From Mycolicibacterium malmesburyense (lineage in GTDB: Bacteria > Actinomycetota > Actinomycetes > Mycobacteriales > Mycobacteriaceae): a stretch of 64,000 nucleotides of DNA. The translations under genes and the position numbers were made by a program. Positions 29,508-43,690 of this stretch are shown in pieces (position 1 is the stretch's first letter; each line of letters starts with the position of its first letter). The stretch is taken from the NCBI RefSeq assembly GCF_001050015.1, contig NZ_CVTB01000222.1, positions 1 through 64,000 of the forward strand, read 5' to 3'. A model generated the notes under the pieces. That model was not told the DNA's origin. It did not search any database and saw only the letters and a list, made by a program, of their open reading frames with translations.

Positions 29508-30038
29508 GTGGTTACGGTCCCGGCGTTCGTCTGGCGGAGCGGGTTCGGACGGCGCGCGTTGTTGATCGGCGGCTGTGTCGGGCTCTGCCTCGGCGTTCTG
29601 GCGTGGCTCGATTCCGGCTTCCTCCTCAGCGCTGTCATCGTCACGGTGGTCGTCGGCACCTTCTACGGCATCTGGATGGCGCGTCGGATGAACCGGTGCT
29701 GGCCGGGATCGAGAGAGCTCTCGGGTCAGGAGCGGGTCGCGGTCGTGCGCGCGGTACGAAGCGGGGTCGGTCTGGACGATTCCCGGCTGGCGGGACCAGG
29801 AGTCGACTACGCACGGGGGTTGTGCGCCGCGGCGGAAGAGGCCCGTCCGCTGCGGTGGGTGTTGGTCATCGCACTCGTCGTCGCGCTGTGCGCGGCGGCG
29901 TGGGACGCCTTCGTCGGCTCCTGGGGTAACGCCGTGGCATCGGTCATCTACCTGATCGCGCTGCTCGTGGAGATGTTTTGGTGGCCGAGGCGGCAGTCGC
30001 AGCTGCTGAGCCGTGCCCGTACCCTCGATGTGGCATGA
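29508..30038 (+). CDS. hypothetical membrane protein, full-length paralogue of 22564-22812
   Basis: 176 aa with four hydrophobic segments in two hairpins (about 15-32, 38-52, 116-134, 138-158), separated by a soluble loop holding RRMNRCWPGSRELSGQERVA and the YARGLCAAAEEARPL region. I do not recognise a function. Its N-terminal half matches the truncated protein at the other end of the island. The last codons overlap the next gene by 4 bp (ATGA), so the two are a unit. GTG 29508 aligns with the start of the paralogue. Confidence 0.75.
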   Translation: MVTVPAFVWRSGFGRRALLIGGCVGLCLGVLAWLDSGFLLSAVIVTVVVGTFYGIWMARRMNRCWPGSRELSGQERVAVVRAVRSGVGLDDSRLAGPGVDYARGLCAAAEEARPLRWVLVIALVVALCAAAWDAFVGSWGNAVASVIYLIALLVEMFWWPRRQSQLLSRARTLDVA

Positions 30039-30667
30039 CGCACGCATACGTGGCCACCCGTCGCCAACTGAGGGGCGTTGCCGAAAGCCTGATCGCGGGG
30101 CCGCAATACCGGTCCGCGGGCACCATCAGACTCGCGGTGCGCCCTGACGGCTTCGCCGCGGTCGCCATACCACTTTCCGTGCAAGGCACCGACCTGATCT
30201 TTCCGGACGGCAGCATTCCCCTGGCCGGCCACGTCGCGGCCATCGCCGAGGCGGCCGGCGTGGTGCCTGGGCCACCGGACGGCGTTTATCAGATCGTCGA
30301 CCCGTTGCCCCCCGACGCCGAGCTCGAGCTCGATCCCGATGCGGTGGCATGGCTCCAGCGCGCCCACTACGCGGGCGGATATGCCCTGAAACATGTTCTG
30401 CCGCAGCAGCAGCCGACGCTGTGGCCGGAGCACTTCGACGTCGCCGCTGTCGAGGACGAGGTGAACTACGGGGTCTCGGCCGGTGACGAAACCCACCCGA
30501 CGCCGTACGCGTACGTCGGCCCATGGCAGAAGCGAGCGGGACCGTTCTGGAACGCGCCCTTCGGAGCCCTCTACCCGCTCGACGCCACGCACGACGTCGA
30601 CACGTTGGCCACTCGGATCACCGAATTCTTCGAGCGCGCCCGCGCTGAACTGGGTATCCGCCCGTAG
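30035..30667 (+). CDS. conserved hypothetical protein
   Basis: 210 aa, soluble, no signal peptide. It begins MTHAYVATRRQLRGVAESLI and later has PYAYVGPWQKRAGPFWNAPF and DTLATRITEFFERARAELG. The spacing of Trp/Pro-rich motifs suggests a conserved actinobacterial family, but I cannot assign a function. The start ATG overlaps the upstream membrane gene by 4 bp; an alternative in-frame start at 29978 lies within that gene. It is the last island gene before the conserved trxA. Confidence 0.75.
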   Translation: MTHAYVATRRQLRGVAESLIAGPQYRSAGTIRLAVRPDGFAAVAIPLSVQGTDLIFPDGSIPLAGHVAAIAEAAGVVPGPPDGVYQIVDPLPPDAELELDPDAVAWLQRAHYAGGYALKHVLPQQQPTLWPEHFDVAAVEDEVNYGVSAGDETHPTPYAYVGPWQKRAGPFWNAPFGALYPLDATHDVDTLATRITEFFERARAELGIRP

Positions 30668-30670
30668 GCT
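30665..30670 (+). promoter_or_regulatory. -10 hexamer TAGGCT for trxA
   Basis: TAGGCT overlaps the stop of the preceding gene; a start site about 7 nt on would give trxA a leader of about 30 nt including TTAGGA as ribosome site. Confidence 0.3.
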
Positions 30671-30707
30671 GGGAACACATAGCTGACCGTCAGCGTTAGG
30701 AATCTAC

Positions 30708-31073
30708 GTGGCTACCCAAGACATCACTGCCGAACAATTCAACGACACCATCAACGACAACGAGATCGTGCTGGTGGACTTCTGGGCGTCGTGGTGTGGC
30801 CCGTGTAAGGCCTTCGCCCCCACGTTCGCGGCGTCCTCCGAACAGCACCCCGACGTGGTGTACGCCAAGGTCGACACCGAGGCCGAGCAGGCGCTCGCCG
30901 CGGCCGCCGACATCCGCTCCATTCCCACGCTGATGGCCTTCAAGAAGGGCAAGCTGGTCTTCAACCAGGCGGGGGCACTGCCGCCGGCCGCCCTCGAAGA
31001 GCTGGTGCAGCGGGTCAAGGAGTTCGACATCGACGCCGCGATCGCCGCCCAGGACAACGGCCAGCCGGAGTGA
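30708..31073 (+). CDS. trxA: thioredoxin
   Basis: 121 aa cytosolic disulfide reductase with the active site VLVDFWASWCGPCKAFAP (WCGPC at about residue 28) and the cis-proline loop IRSIPTLMAFKKGK. GTG 30708 has AGGA 8 nt upstream. In M. tuberculosis trxA (Rv1470) is followed by trxB1; here echA12 follows after 26 bp, so the reductase gene is missing from this locus. Confidence 0.94.
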   Translation: MATQDITAEQFNDTINDNEIVLVDFWASWCGPCKAFAPTFAASSEQHPDVVYAKVDTEAEQALAAAADIRSIPTLMAFKKGKLVFNQAGALPPAALEELVQRVKEFDIDAAIAAQDNGQPE

Positions 31074-31087
31074 GCCCACGCACGCGA

Positions 31088-31093
31088 TAGCGT
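31088..31093 (+). promoter_or_regulatory. -10 hexamer TAGCGT for echA12
   Basis: TAGCGT ends 6 nt before GTG 31100. It lies in a small perfect hairpin, GCACGC-GATA-GCGTGC (31080-31095). No ribosome site is seen, which fits a leaderless start. Confidence 0.4.
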
Positions 31094-31099
31094 GCATGC

Positions 31100-31912
31100 G
31101 TGAGTGACTTCGTCTTGGTTGACCGGCCGCGTGCCGGCATCGCACTGGTGACGCTCAACCGGCCCGAGCGGATGAACTCCATGGCGTTCGACGTCATGGT
31201 TCCGCTCAAGAAGGTGCTCGACGAGCTGACCTACGACAATTCCGTGCGGGCGGTGGTGCTCACCGGCGCCGGGCGCGGATTCTCCTCGGGGGCCGACCAC
31301 AAATCGGCCGGCTCCGTACCGCACATCGACGGCCTGACCAGGCCGACGTTCGCACTGCGGTCCATGGAGGTGCTCGACGACGTCATCCTCGCCCTGCGCA
31401 AGATGCACCAGCCGGTCATCGCCGCGGTCAACGGCGCCGCGATCGGCGGCGGCTTGTGCCTGGCTCTGGCCTGCGACATCCGCGTCGCCTCCGACGGCGC
31501 GTACTTCCGCGCCGCCGGGATCAACAACGGCCTGACCGCGAGCGAACTCGGGTTGTCCTACCTGCTCCCGCGCGCCATCGGCTCGTCGCGGGCCTTCGAG
31601 CTGATGCTGACCGGCCGCGACGTCGACGCCGCCGAGGCCGAACGCATCGGCCTGGTCTCGCGCGCGGTCCCCGGCGACGACCTGCTCGACGTTTGCTATC
31701 AGATGGGGGAGCGCATCGCCGGGTTCTCGCGCCCCGGAATTGAGTTGACCAAGCGCACACTTTGGAGTGGACTGGACGCCGGTAGCCTGGAAGGGCATAT
31801 GCAAGCCGAGGGCCTCGGTCAACTGTTCGTCCGTTTGCTCACCGCCAACTTCGAAGAAGCGGTGGCAGCGCGCGCCGAGAAACGAGCCCCCATCTTCACC
31901 GACGACAAGTAA
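31100..31912 (+). CDS. echA12: enoyl-CoA hydratase/isomerase family protein
   Basis: 270 aa crotonase. The two oxyanion-hole loops are RGFSSGADHKSAG and AAVNGAAIGGGLCLALACDI, with SELGLSYLLPRAIGSSRA carrying the usual catalytic-region residues. It probably hydrates or isomerises acyl-CoA thioesters in fatty-acid breakdown; the exact substrate is not readable. Same position as Rv1472 (echA12). It is followed by the ABC-F gene after 12 bp. Confidence 0.9.
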   Translation: MSDFVLVDRPRAGIALVTLNRPERMNSMAFDVMVPLKKVLDELTYDNSVRAVVLTGAGRGFSSGADHKSAGSVPHIDGLTRPTFALRSMEVLDDVILALRKMHQPVIAAVNGAAIGGGLCLALACDIRVASDGAYFRAAGINNGLTASELGLSYLLPRAIGSSRAFELMLTGRDVDAAEAERIGLVSRAVPGDDLLDVCYQMGERIAGFSRPGIELTKRTLWSGLDAGSLEGHMQAEGLGQLFVRLLTANFEEAVAARAEKRAPIFTDDK

Positions 31913-31924
31913 GGACGCCGCAGC

Positions 31925-33553
<1,629 letters not shown>

Positions 33554-33647
33554 TTCAAAACGCGAACCGTTTCATCATTTTCAGGTGTCGTGTGTAGGCG
33601 CTTCCTACGCTGGGTATCCGTCCGGTCATCCAAGCGGGGAGGTGCTG

Positions 33648-33839
33648 ATGAAGAAGCTGGACAAGTCGAGAGACCAGTTGATCAACGAGCTGCGGAGTGC
33701 TTACGAGGGTGGCGCAAGTATCCGCACTCTGGTCGCGTCCACCGGGCGCTCGTACGGTTCCATCCACAGCATGCTGCGCGAGTCGGGTACCACGATGCGC
33801 AGCCGCGGCGGCCCGAACCATCGCAGCAGGCGCCGCTAG
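33648..33839 (+). CDS. small helix-turn-helix protein
   Basis: 63 aa, very basic. The core LINELRSAYEGGASIRTLVA followed by STGRSYGSIHSMLRESG is a helix-turn-helix, and the tail is RSRGGPNHRSRRR. GGGAGG precedes ATG 33648 by 6 nt; the open frame to 33585 has no such site. Rv1473A sits at the same place in M. tuberculosis. Presumed DNA-binding; targets unknown. Overlaps acnR tail-to-tail by 4 bp. Confidence 0.85.
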   Translation: MKKLDKSRDQLINELRSAYEGGASIRTLVASTGRSYGSIHSMLRESGTTMRSRGGPNHRSRRR

Positions 33840-34405
33840 TCGGCCCGCTGCCGCAGCGACGCCTCGACCAGGTCCAGTACGGCACTGAGCTTTTCGGGGT
33901 CGTCGCCCGACGCCAGGCGTGCGACCAGACCGTCGAGCACGAGGTCCAGATAGGTCTGCAGGACGGCGCTGGGGATGTCGTCGCGTAGGCGGCCGGCCTG
34001 CTTCTGCATCCTCAGCCGCTGGGTGGTGGCCGCCGACAGCTCGGCCGACCGCTCCGCCCAACCTCGGTGAAACTCGGGGTCGTTGCGGAGCTTTCGCGCG
34101 ATCTCCAACCGGGTGGCCAGCCAATCGAACTGGTCCGGCGCGGCCAGCATGTCGCGCATGACCTGGACCAGACCTTCGCGCGCGGCCACGTCGGCCATGC
34201 GTTCGGCGTCCTCGCGGGCCAGTTCGAAGAACAGCGTGTCCTTGTCCCGGAAGTGATGGAAGATGGCGCCGCGCGACAGCCCGATGGTCTGCTCGAGCCG
34301 CCGCACGGTCGCCTTGTCGTAGCCGTACTCCGCGAAACACCGGCGGGCGCCGTCGAGGATCTGCCGACGACGCGCCGCCAAGTGGTCGTCGGTGACCCGG
34401 GGCAA
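33836..34405 (-). CDS. acnR: AcnR, TetR-family repressor of aconitase
   Basis: 189 aa. N-terminal TetR helix-turn-helix: RRRQILDGARRCFAEYGYDK then ATVRRLEQTIGLSRGAIFHH. The C-terminal ligand domain is of the AcnR type, known in Corynebacterium glutamicum to repress acn. It begins with TTG at 34405, 19 bp downstream of acn on the same strand, so both probably share a message. A sequence upstream of acn matches the published AcnR box. Corresponds to Rv1474c. Confidence 0.9.
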   Translation of the reverse strand: MPRVTDDHLAARRRQILDGARRCFAEYGYDKATVRRLEQTIGLSRGAIFHHFRDKDTLFFELAREDAERMADVAAREGLVQVMRDMLAAPDQFDWLATRLEIARKLRNDPEFHRGWAERSAELSAATTQRLRMQKQAGRLRDDIPSAVLQTYLDLVLDGLVARLASGDDPEKLSAVLDLVEASLRQRAD

Positions 34406-34424
34406 CGCGGTTGTCCCTTCCGAG

Positions 34425-37289
<2,865 letters not shown>

Positions 37290-37348
37290 ATCAACTCCCG
37301 GCTAGTTCTCGCAGCCGACGGGCTGTGTCGACCGCGTTCCAACTCTAA

Positions 37349-37364
37349 CAGTACGCTTGTCCTG
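37349..37364 (-). promoter_or_regulatory. AcnR operator upstream of acn
   Basis: On the minus strand the site reads CAGGACAAGCGTACTG, an exact fit to the C. glutamicum AcnR consensus CAGNACNNNCGTACTG as I recall it. It is followed immediately by TTAGAGT, a possible -10, so a bound repressor would block acn transcription. About 60 bp upstream of the acn GTG. Confidence 0.75.
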
Positions 37365-37436
37365 CAAACGGTCAGGGTCGGTTCTCAGTCTCGTACCCGA
37401 CTGCGCGTGCTGTCACCCTGCTGGGTACCCATCACG

Positions 37437-37442
37437 TACGGT
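37437..37442 (+). promoter_or_regulatory. -10 hexamer TACGGT for the gene at 37450
   Basis: TACGGT ends 7 nt before GTG 37450; supports that start and a leaderless mRNA. Confidence 0.4.
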
Positions 37443-37449
37443 TTCTCCT

Positions 37450-38013
37450 GTGATCGGACCGCATGTGATTCCGTCCCTGCCGGCCTACATTCCGCCCGAC
37501 GTCTGCGGACCGGTCGGCATGGACCCCGCGACCACGCCGGTCGACACGTGCATGAACCTGGTCATCGAGGATGTCCGCGATGACGGCGTCAGCGCCTCAC
37601 CCAAGCCGGAGAACGAAGGCCTGACCGACGTGATCGCCGAGGCCCAGCAGAAGGGCATCGACCTCAAGATCGTCGTCGTGGATCAGAACCCGCCGATCGA
37701 CACCCCACTGCGCGATATCGCGACCGAAGTGGGAGAGGCATTTCCCGGTTCCACGGTGCTGGTGCTCAGCCCGACGGACTCAGGAACCTTCAGTACGACG
37801 TTCGACCGCATGACGCTGGAGGCGGGTCAGGACGTCGCCGAAGGCCGCGGTCCCGTGCAGGGTTCGAAGAATTTCCTGAGCGAGTTGACGGGGACCCACT
37901 TTCCATGGACTGCATTAGCCATTGTGGTCGTCTTGGGAGTGGTCGCCGCCGTTATCGGTACGCGACTTTTGCAGGTTCGCGCCAAGCGCGCCGCCTCCCG
38001 CGAGCAAGCCTGA
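37450..38013 (+). CDS. single-pass membrane protein (Rv1476-like, DUF6676)
   Basis: 187 aa. The N-terminal 140 residues (LPAYIPPDVCGPVGMDPATT, then EAQQKGIDLKIVVVDQNPPI and PGSTVLVLSPTDSG) are soluble and probably extracytoplasmic; a membrane helix (WTALAIVVVLGVVAAVIGTR) lies near the end with a basic cytosolic tail. A TPM-like fold has been suggested for related proteins, but the function is unknown. It always precedes ripA in this synteny block, so a cell-envelope role is plausible. Confidence 0.82.
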   Translation: MIGPHVIPSLPAYIPPDVCGPVGMDPATTPVDTCMNLVIEDVRDDGVSASPKPENEGLTDVIAEAQQKGIDLKIVVVDQNPPIDTPLRDIATEVGEAFPGSTVLVLSPTDSGTFSTTFDRMTLEAGQDVAEGRGPVQGSKNFLSELTGTHFPWTALAIVVVLGVVAAVIGTRLLQVRAKRAASREQA

Positions 38014-38185
38014 AAACCACACTGCGACAACGGTTTTGGCCTGAGGGCACGCCGGGCCGGCGATAGCGAAGTCACGGCGCGATAACACTTCGTTCAATTA
38101 CAAAGTTGTAATTCGCGACTTAAGTTTCTTTGGCGTCAGATGTGACGTACGGTGCAATCGGTAACTGTGTTGTAGTTGTGCATGT

Positions 38186-38207
38186 TGTGACAAATGAGCA
38201 CAGTCAC
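38186..38207. promoter_or_regulatory. GTGAC...GTCAC inverted motif upstream of ripA
   Basis: The arms GTGAC (38187-38191) and GTCAC (38203-38207) are separated by 11 bp within the 246-bp ripA upstream region. MtrA, known to act on ripA in M. tuberculosis, prefers GTCAC-type repeats, so this may be its site. The rest of that intergenic region is AT-richer than its surroundings but shows nothing else I can name. Confidence 0.25.
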
Positions 38208-38259
38208 CCCGACGAATGTGTCCTCACGTTCGCCTGAAGCAATAGGAGAACCGAGTCGG

Positions 38260-39684
38260 ATGAGACGCACACCTGGCGCATCCGCTACGCGGCCGTGTGG
38301 ACGGTTATGCGCGGCCCTGATTGCGGCGGCCATGCTGTCCGCGACCCCCGGCTTGGCCGTCGCGCAACCCGACAGCCCCGACGGTCTGGCCGCGCTCGTC
38401 GCTGCCGTCGCCGACACCGATCAGAAGCTGCAGGATCTCGGCGCCCAGATTCAGCAGCAACAGGAGGCCGTGAACAAGGCGATCCTGGACGTGCAGACCG
38501 CCAGGGACAACGCCGACGCCGCACAGCGTGAGGTCGACGCCAGCCGGCAGCGTGTGGCTGACGCCGACATCGCGATCGAGCAGGCCCAGAAGCGCTTCGA
38601 CTCGTTCGCGGCCGCGACGTATGTCAACGGCCCCTCGGACTCGTACCTGAGCGCGGGCGATCCCGCCGAGGTCATCAAGACCGCCGCGGCGGGGCAGACG
38701 CTGGCGATCAGCTCGCAGCAGGTGATCGCCGATCTACAGCGGGCGCGCACCGAGCAGGTCAACCGCGAGTCGGCCGCGCGGCTGGCGAAGCAGAACGCCG
38801 ACAAGGCCGTCGCCGACGCCGAGGCCAGCCAGCAGTCCGCGGTCTCGGCGCTCACCAACGCGCAGGAGACCTTCCGAACGCAGCAGGCCGAACTCGACAA
38901 ACTGGTCGCCGAACGCAAAGCCGCACAGGCCAAGCTCGCTGAGGCACGCGCCGCGTCCGCGCCCGCACGACCGGCCGCGCCCGCCCAACCGGCCGCCGCC
39001 GCGACTCCCGGCAACGCGGACTGGGATCGCGCCCCGCAAGGCGTCGACCCGGCGACAGGTAATTGGGCCACGGCGTGGGATCCGTTCCTGCCCGCTATTC
39101 CGAGTGCCTTTGTCAGCGGCGATCCGATCGCGATCATCAACACCGTCCTCGGCATCGCGTCGACCTCGGCGCAGGTGACCCAGGACCTCGGTCGCAAGTT
39201 CCTGCAGTCGGTGGGGTTGCTTCCCGAACCGGCTGCCGCCGCACCGGCTTTCAACAACGGCGCGATCCCGCGCGTCTACGGCAGGCAGGCCACCGAGTAC
39301 GTCATCAAGCGCGCCATGTCGCAGATGGGGGTGCCCTACTCCTGGGGTGGCGGCAACGCGGCCGGGCCGAGCCGCGGCATCGACTCCGGCGCCAACACAG
39401 TCGGTTTCGACTGCTCCGGGCTGATGCTCTACGCGTTCGCGGGCGTCGGCATCAAGCTCGACCACTACTCGGGCTCGCAGTACAACGCTGGCCGCAAGAT
39501 TCCGACGTCACAGATGCGCCGCGGCGACATGTTGTTCTGGGGCCCGAACGCCAGCCAGCACGTGGCGCTCTACCTCGGTGACGGACAGATGATCGAAGCG
39601 CCCTACACGGGTTCGGTGGTGAAGATCTCGCCGGTTCGCACCAGCGGTATGACGCCGTACGCGACTCGTCTCATCGAATGGTGA
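38260..39684 (+). CDS. ripA: peptidoglycan endopeptidase RipA (NlpC/P60)
   Basis: 474 aa secreted hydrolase that splits peptidoglycan stem peptides at the septum. A signal peptide (residues 1 to about 40, ending GLAVAQ) is followed by a long alpha-helical coiled coil (about 50-240) that blocks the site in the zymogen, an Ala/Pro linker, and the NlpC/P60 domain with catalytic Cys in TVGFDCSGLMLYAF and His in NASQHVALYLGDG. ATG 38260 has AGGAGA 10 nt upstream. Corresponds to Rv1477. Confidence 0.95.
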   Translation: MRRTPGASATRPCGRLCAALIAAAMLSATPGLAVAQPDSPDGLAALVAAVADTDQKLQDLGAQIQQQQEAVNKAILDVQTARDNADAAQREVDASRQRVADADIAIEQAQKRFDSFAAATYVNGPSDSYLSAGDPAEVIKTAAAGQTLAISSQQVIADLQRARTEQVNRESAARLAKQNADKAVADAEASQQSAVSALTNAQETFRTQQAELDKLVAERKAAQAKLAEARAASAPARPAAPAQPAAAATPGNADWDRAPQGVDPATGNWATAWDPFLPAIPSAFVSGDPIAIINTVLGIASTSAQVTQDLGRKFLQSVGLLPEPAAAAPAFNNGAIPRVYGRQATEYVIKRAMSQMGVPYSWGGGNAAGPSRGIDSGANTVGFDCSGLMLYAFAGVGIKLDHYSGSQYNAGRKIPTSQMRRGDMLFWGPNASQHVALYLGDGQMIEAPYTGSVVKISPVRTSGMTPYATRLIEW

Positions 39685-39714
39685 GAGAAATAGTGCAGAC
39701 ACGTTAGGAAAACT

Positions 39715-40422
39715 TTGCGTTTCAAGCTGATTCGGTTCTTGAGTGGTTGTGCGCTGCTGTTGGCCGCGGTGGCGCTCACCGTCGGGCTGGCGACGCCGGC
39801 GGCGTCCGCGCCCGAGGACGGACAATGGGATCCGACGCTGCCCAAGTTGATCAGTGCCGGGGCCCCCGGCGACCCGTTGGCGATCGCCAATGCCTCGCTT
39901 GCGGCCACCGCCCAGGCCACCGAAGTCACGATGAGCCTGGGCCGCAAGTTCCTGTCCACTCTGGGCCTCGCGCCGCCGGAGGCGGCGACGGCCGGCGTCG
40001 CGCCCGGGCGCGTCCGCGGACCGCAGGCGATCGAGTACGTGATCCGCCGCGGCGCCTCACAGATGGGCGTGCCGTACTCGTGGGGCGGCGGCAAGCCGAG
40101 CGGACCGAGCACGGGCGTCGACTCAGGCGCCAATACGGTCGGCTTCGACTGCTCGGGCTTCACCCAGTTTTCGTACGCCGGCGTCGGCGTGCTGATCCCC
40201 AAGTACTCCGGCGACCAGTACGACACCGGCCGCAAGGTGCCGGTGTCGCAGGCCAAGCGCGGCGACCTGTTGTTCTGGGGGCCCGGCGGCAAGCAGCATG
40301 TCGCGATGTACCTGGGTGGCGGTCAGATGCTGGAGGCCGCAAGCAGCGCCGGAAAGGTCACGGTGAGTCCGGTGCGTCATTCCGGCCTGCAGCCCTACGC
40401 GGCGCGCATCATCGAATCCTGA
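39715..40422 (+). CDS. ripB: peptidoglycan endopeptidase RipB (NlpC/P60)
   Basis: 235 aa; a short paralogue of RipA without the coiled coil. Signal peptide about residues 1-31 (LLAAVALTVGLATPAASA), then the NlpC/P60 domain: VPYSWGGGKPSGPSTGVDSG, catalytic Cys in TVGFDCSGFTQFSY and His in GKQHVAMYLGGG. Start is TTG 39715 with AGGAAAA just upstream, 30 bp after ripA. Rv1478 by position. Confidence 0.94.
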   Translation: MRFKLIRFLSGCALLLAAVALTVGLATPAASAPEDGQWDPTLPKLISAGAPGDPLAIANASLAATAQATEVTMSLGRKFLSTLGLAPPEAATAGVAPGRVRGPQAIEYVIRRGASQMGVPYSWGGGKPSGPSTGVDSGANTVGFDCSGFTQFSYAGVGVLIPKYSGDQYDTGRKVPVSQAKRGDLLFWGPGGKQHVAMYLGGGQMLEAASSAGKVTVSPVRHSGLQPYAARIIES

Positions 40423-40557
40423 GCGGGGCCTGAGCCGAAGCTGAACGTTTCGGGCGACGTCGACGGATTCTGCCGTGCCTGGAATAGTTGACGGCGAGCG
40501 TGCGCTCCTGACCGGGCCGCGCCGCTTTGACCAGCGAGTTATGTGGAAGGAACGTTG

Positions 40558-41690
<1,133 letters not shown>

Positions 41691-41694
<4 letters not shown>

Positions 41695-42638
41695 CCAGTT
41701 CCCGACGCTCCGTTGATCTGCCGTCGCTGAAGCGCGGCGAGATCCGTGACCCCGCGCTCAGCGCGGCGCTGCGCAAGCTCGAGTTGACCGTGCGGCGCAA
41801 GCTCGACGGCGTGCTGCACGGCGACCACCTCGGCCTGCTTCCCGGCCCGGGTTCGGAGCCGGGGGAGTCGCGGCTCTATCAGCCCGGCGACGACGTGCGC
41901 AGGATGGACTGGTCGGTCACGGCGCGCACCACGCATCCGCACGTGCGCCAGATGATCGCCGACCGTGAGCTCGAAACCTGGCTCGTGGTCGACATGTCGG
42001 CCAGCCTCGATTTCGGCACCACCGGTTGCGAGAAGCGCGATCTGGCCGTGGCCGCCGCGGCGGCGATCACCTTCCTCAACAGCGGGGGCGGCAACCGGAT
42101 CGGTGCGGTCATCGCCAACGGCGACACCGTGCGGCGGGTGCCCGCCCTGTCGGGCCGGATGCACGAGCAGGAGATGCTTCGCGCCATCGCGACGATGCCC
42201 AAGGCGCCCGCCGGCGTGCGAGGCGACCTCGCCGCCGCGATCGACGCGTTGCGCAGGCCCGAGCGGCGTCGCGGGATGGCGGTGATCATCAGCGACTTCC
42301 TCGGCCCGATCAACTGGATGCGTCCGTTGCGGGCGATCGCTGGTCGCCACGAGGTGCTCGGCATCGAGATCCTGGACCCGCGCGACGTCGAACTGCCCGC
42401 GGTCGGAGAAGTGGTCCTGCAGGACGCCGAAACCGGGGCGACCCGTGAATTCACCATCGATGAGCAGTTGCGCGACGACTTCGAGCGGGCCGCCGCGGCG
42501 CACCGCGCGGAGGTGGCCAGGACGTTGCGGCGGTGCGATGCGCCGCTGCTGTCGCTGCGCACCGACCGCGACTGGATCGCCGACGTCGTCCGGTTCGTCG
42601 CCAACCGCAGGCGTGGCGCGTTGGCGGGCCACGCCTGA
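41691..42638 (+). CDS. DUF58 domain protein (VWA-like MoxR partner)
   Basis: 315 aa. The conserved DUF58 signature [20 protein letters not shown] is followed by a VWA-like fold with [12 protein letters not shown] (DxSxS-type metal site). Such proteins work with MoxR ATPases. GTG 41691 overlaps the moxR1 stop (GTGA). Rv1480 by position. Confidence 0.9.
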
Positions 42639-42659
42639 CATCGAAATGATTAGGCGCAC

Positions 42660-43667
42660 ATGACATTGCCGTTGATCGGACCCATGACGCTGTCGGGTTT
42701 CGAAAACGCTTGGTTCTTCCTGTTCCTGCTCGTGGTGCTCGCGATCGTCGGGCTCTACATCGTCGTGCAGGTGTCGCGGCATCGGCGGATGCTGCGGTTC
42801 GCCAACATGGAGTTGTTGGAAAGCGTTGCGCCGAAACGGCCTTCGCGTTGGCGCCACGTTCCGGCGATCCTGCTCGTGATCGGGCTGGTGTTCCTGACCG
42901 TGGCGATGACCGGGCCCACCCATGACGTCCGGATCCCGCGCAACCGCGCGGTGGTGATGCTCGTGATGGACGTCTCGCAGTCGATGCGCGCCACCGACGT
43001 CGCACCGAACCGCATGGCCGCCGCCCAGGAGGCGTCCAAGCAGTTCGCCGACGAACTCACGCCCGGCATCAACCTCGGGCTGATCTCGTACGCGGGCACG
43101 GCGACGGTGCTGGTGTCGCCGACCACGGGCCGCGAGGCCACCAAGGCCGCGATCGACAAGCTCCAGTTCGCCGACCGCACGGCGACCGGCGAGGGCATCT
43201 TCACGGCGCTGCAGGCGATCGCCACCGTGGGCGCGGTCATCGGCGGTGGCGACGAACCGCCGCCGGCGCGCATCGTGCTGTTCTCCGACGGCAAGGAGAC
43301 CGTGCCGTCGAACCCGGACAATCCCAAGGGCGCCTACACCGCGGCCCGCACCGCCAAGGACCAGGGCGTACCGATCTCGACGATCTCGTTCGGCACGCCG
43401 TACGGCTACGTCGAGATCAACGACCAGCGCCAGCCCGTGCCGGTCGACGACGAGATGCTCAAGAAGATCGCCGATCTGTCCGGCGGCGAGGCGTTCACCG
43501 CGTCGAGCCTCCAACAGCTGCGTGAGGTGTACGCCAACCTGCAGCAGCAGATCGGTTACGAGACGATCCGGGGCGACGCGAGCGTGGGGTGGCTGCGGCT
43601 GGGCACACTGGCGCTCGTGATGGCCACCCTGTCTGCCGTGTTCATCAACCGTCGTCTGCCGAACTGA
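42660..43667 (+). CDS. VWA domain membrane protein, copy 1
   Basis: 335 aa. Two N-terminal membrane helices (about 12-35 and 60-78), an extracytoplasmic von Willebrand A domain with an intact MIDAS ([12 protein letters not shown]), and a C-terminal helix ([19 protein letters not shown]). It matches the single Rv1481 gene of M. tuberculosis closely. Together with MoxR and DUF58 it is of the BatA type; a chaperone role for envelope proteins is presumed. Confidence 0.92.
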   Translation: MTLPLIGPMTLSGFENAWFFLFLLVVLAIVGLYIVVQVSRHRRMLRFANMELLESVAPKRPSRWRHVPAILLVIGLVFLTVAMTGPTHDVRIPRNRAVVMLVMDVSQSMRATDVAPNRMAAAQEASKQFADELTPGINLGLISYAGTATVLVSPTTGREATKAAIDKLQFADRTATGEGIFTALQAIATVGAVIGGGDEPPPARIVLFSDGKETVPSNPDNPKGAYTAARTAKDQGVPISTISFGTPYGYVEINDQRQPVPVDDEMLKKIADLSGGEAFTASSLQQLREVYANLQQQIGYETIRGDASVGWLRLGTLALVMATLSAVFINRRLPN

Positions 43668-43690
43668 TGCGCAAGGGATGACGATCTGAC

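Noticed and set aside
31080..31095. GCACGC-GATA-GCGTGC hairpin as a trxA terminator
   Set aside because: Short, without a U-tract, and it contains the -10 hexamer of echA12, which explains it better.
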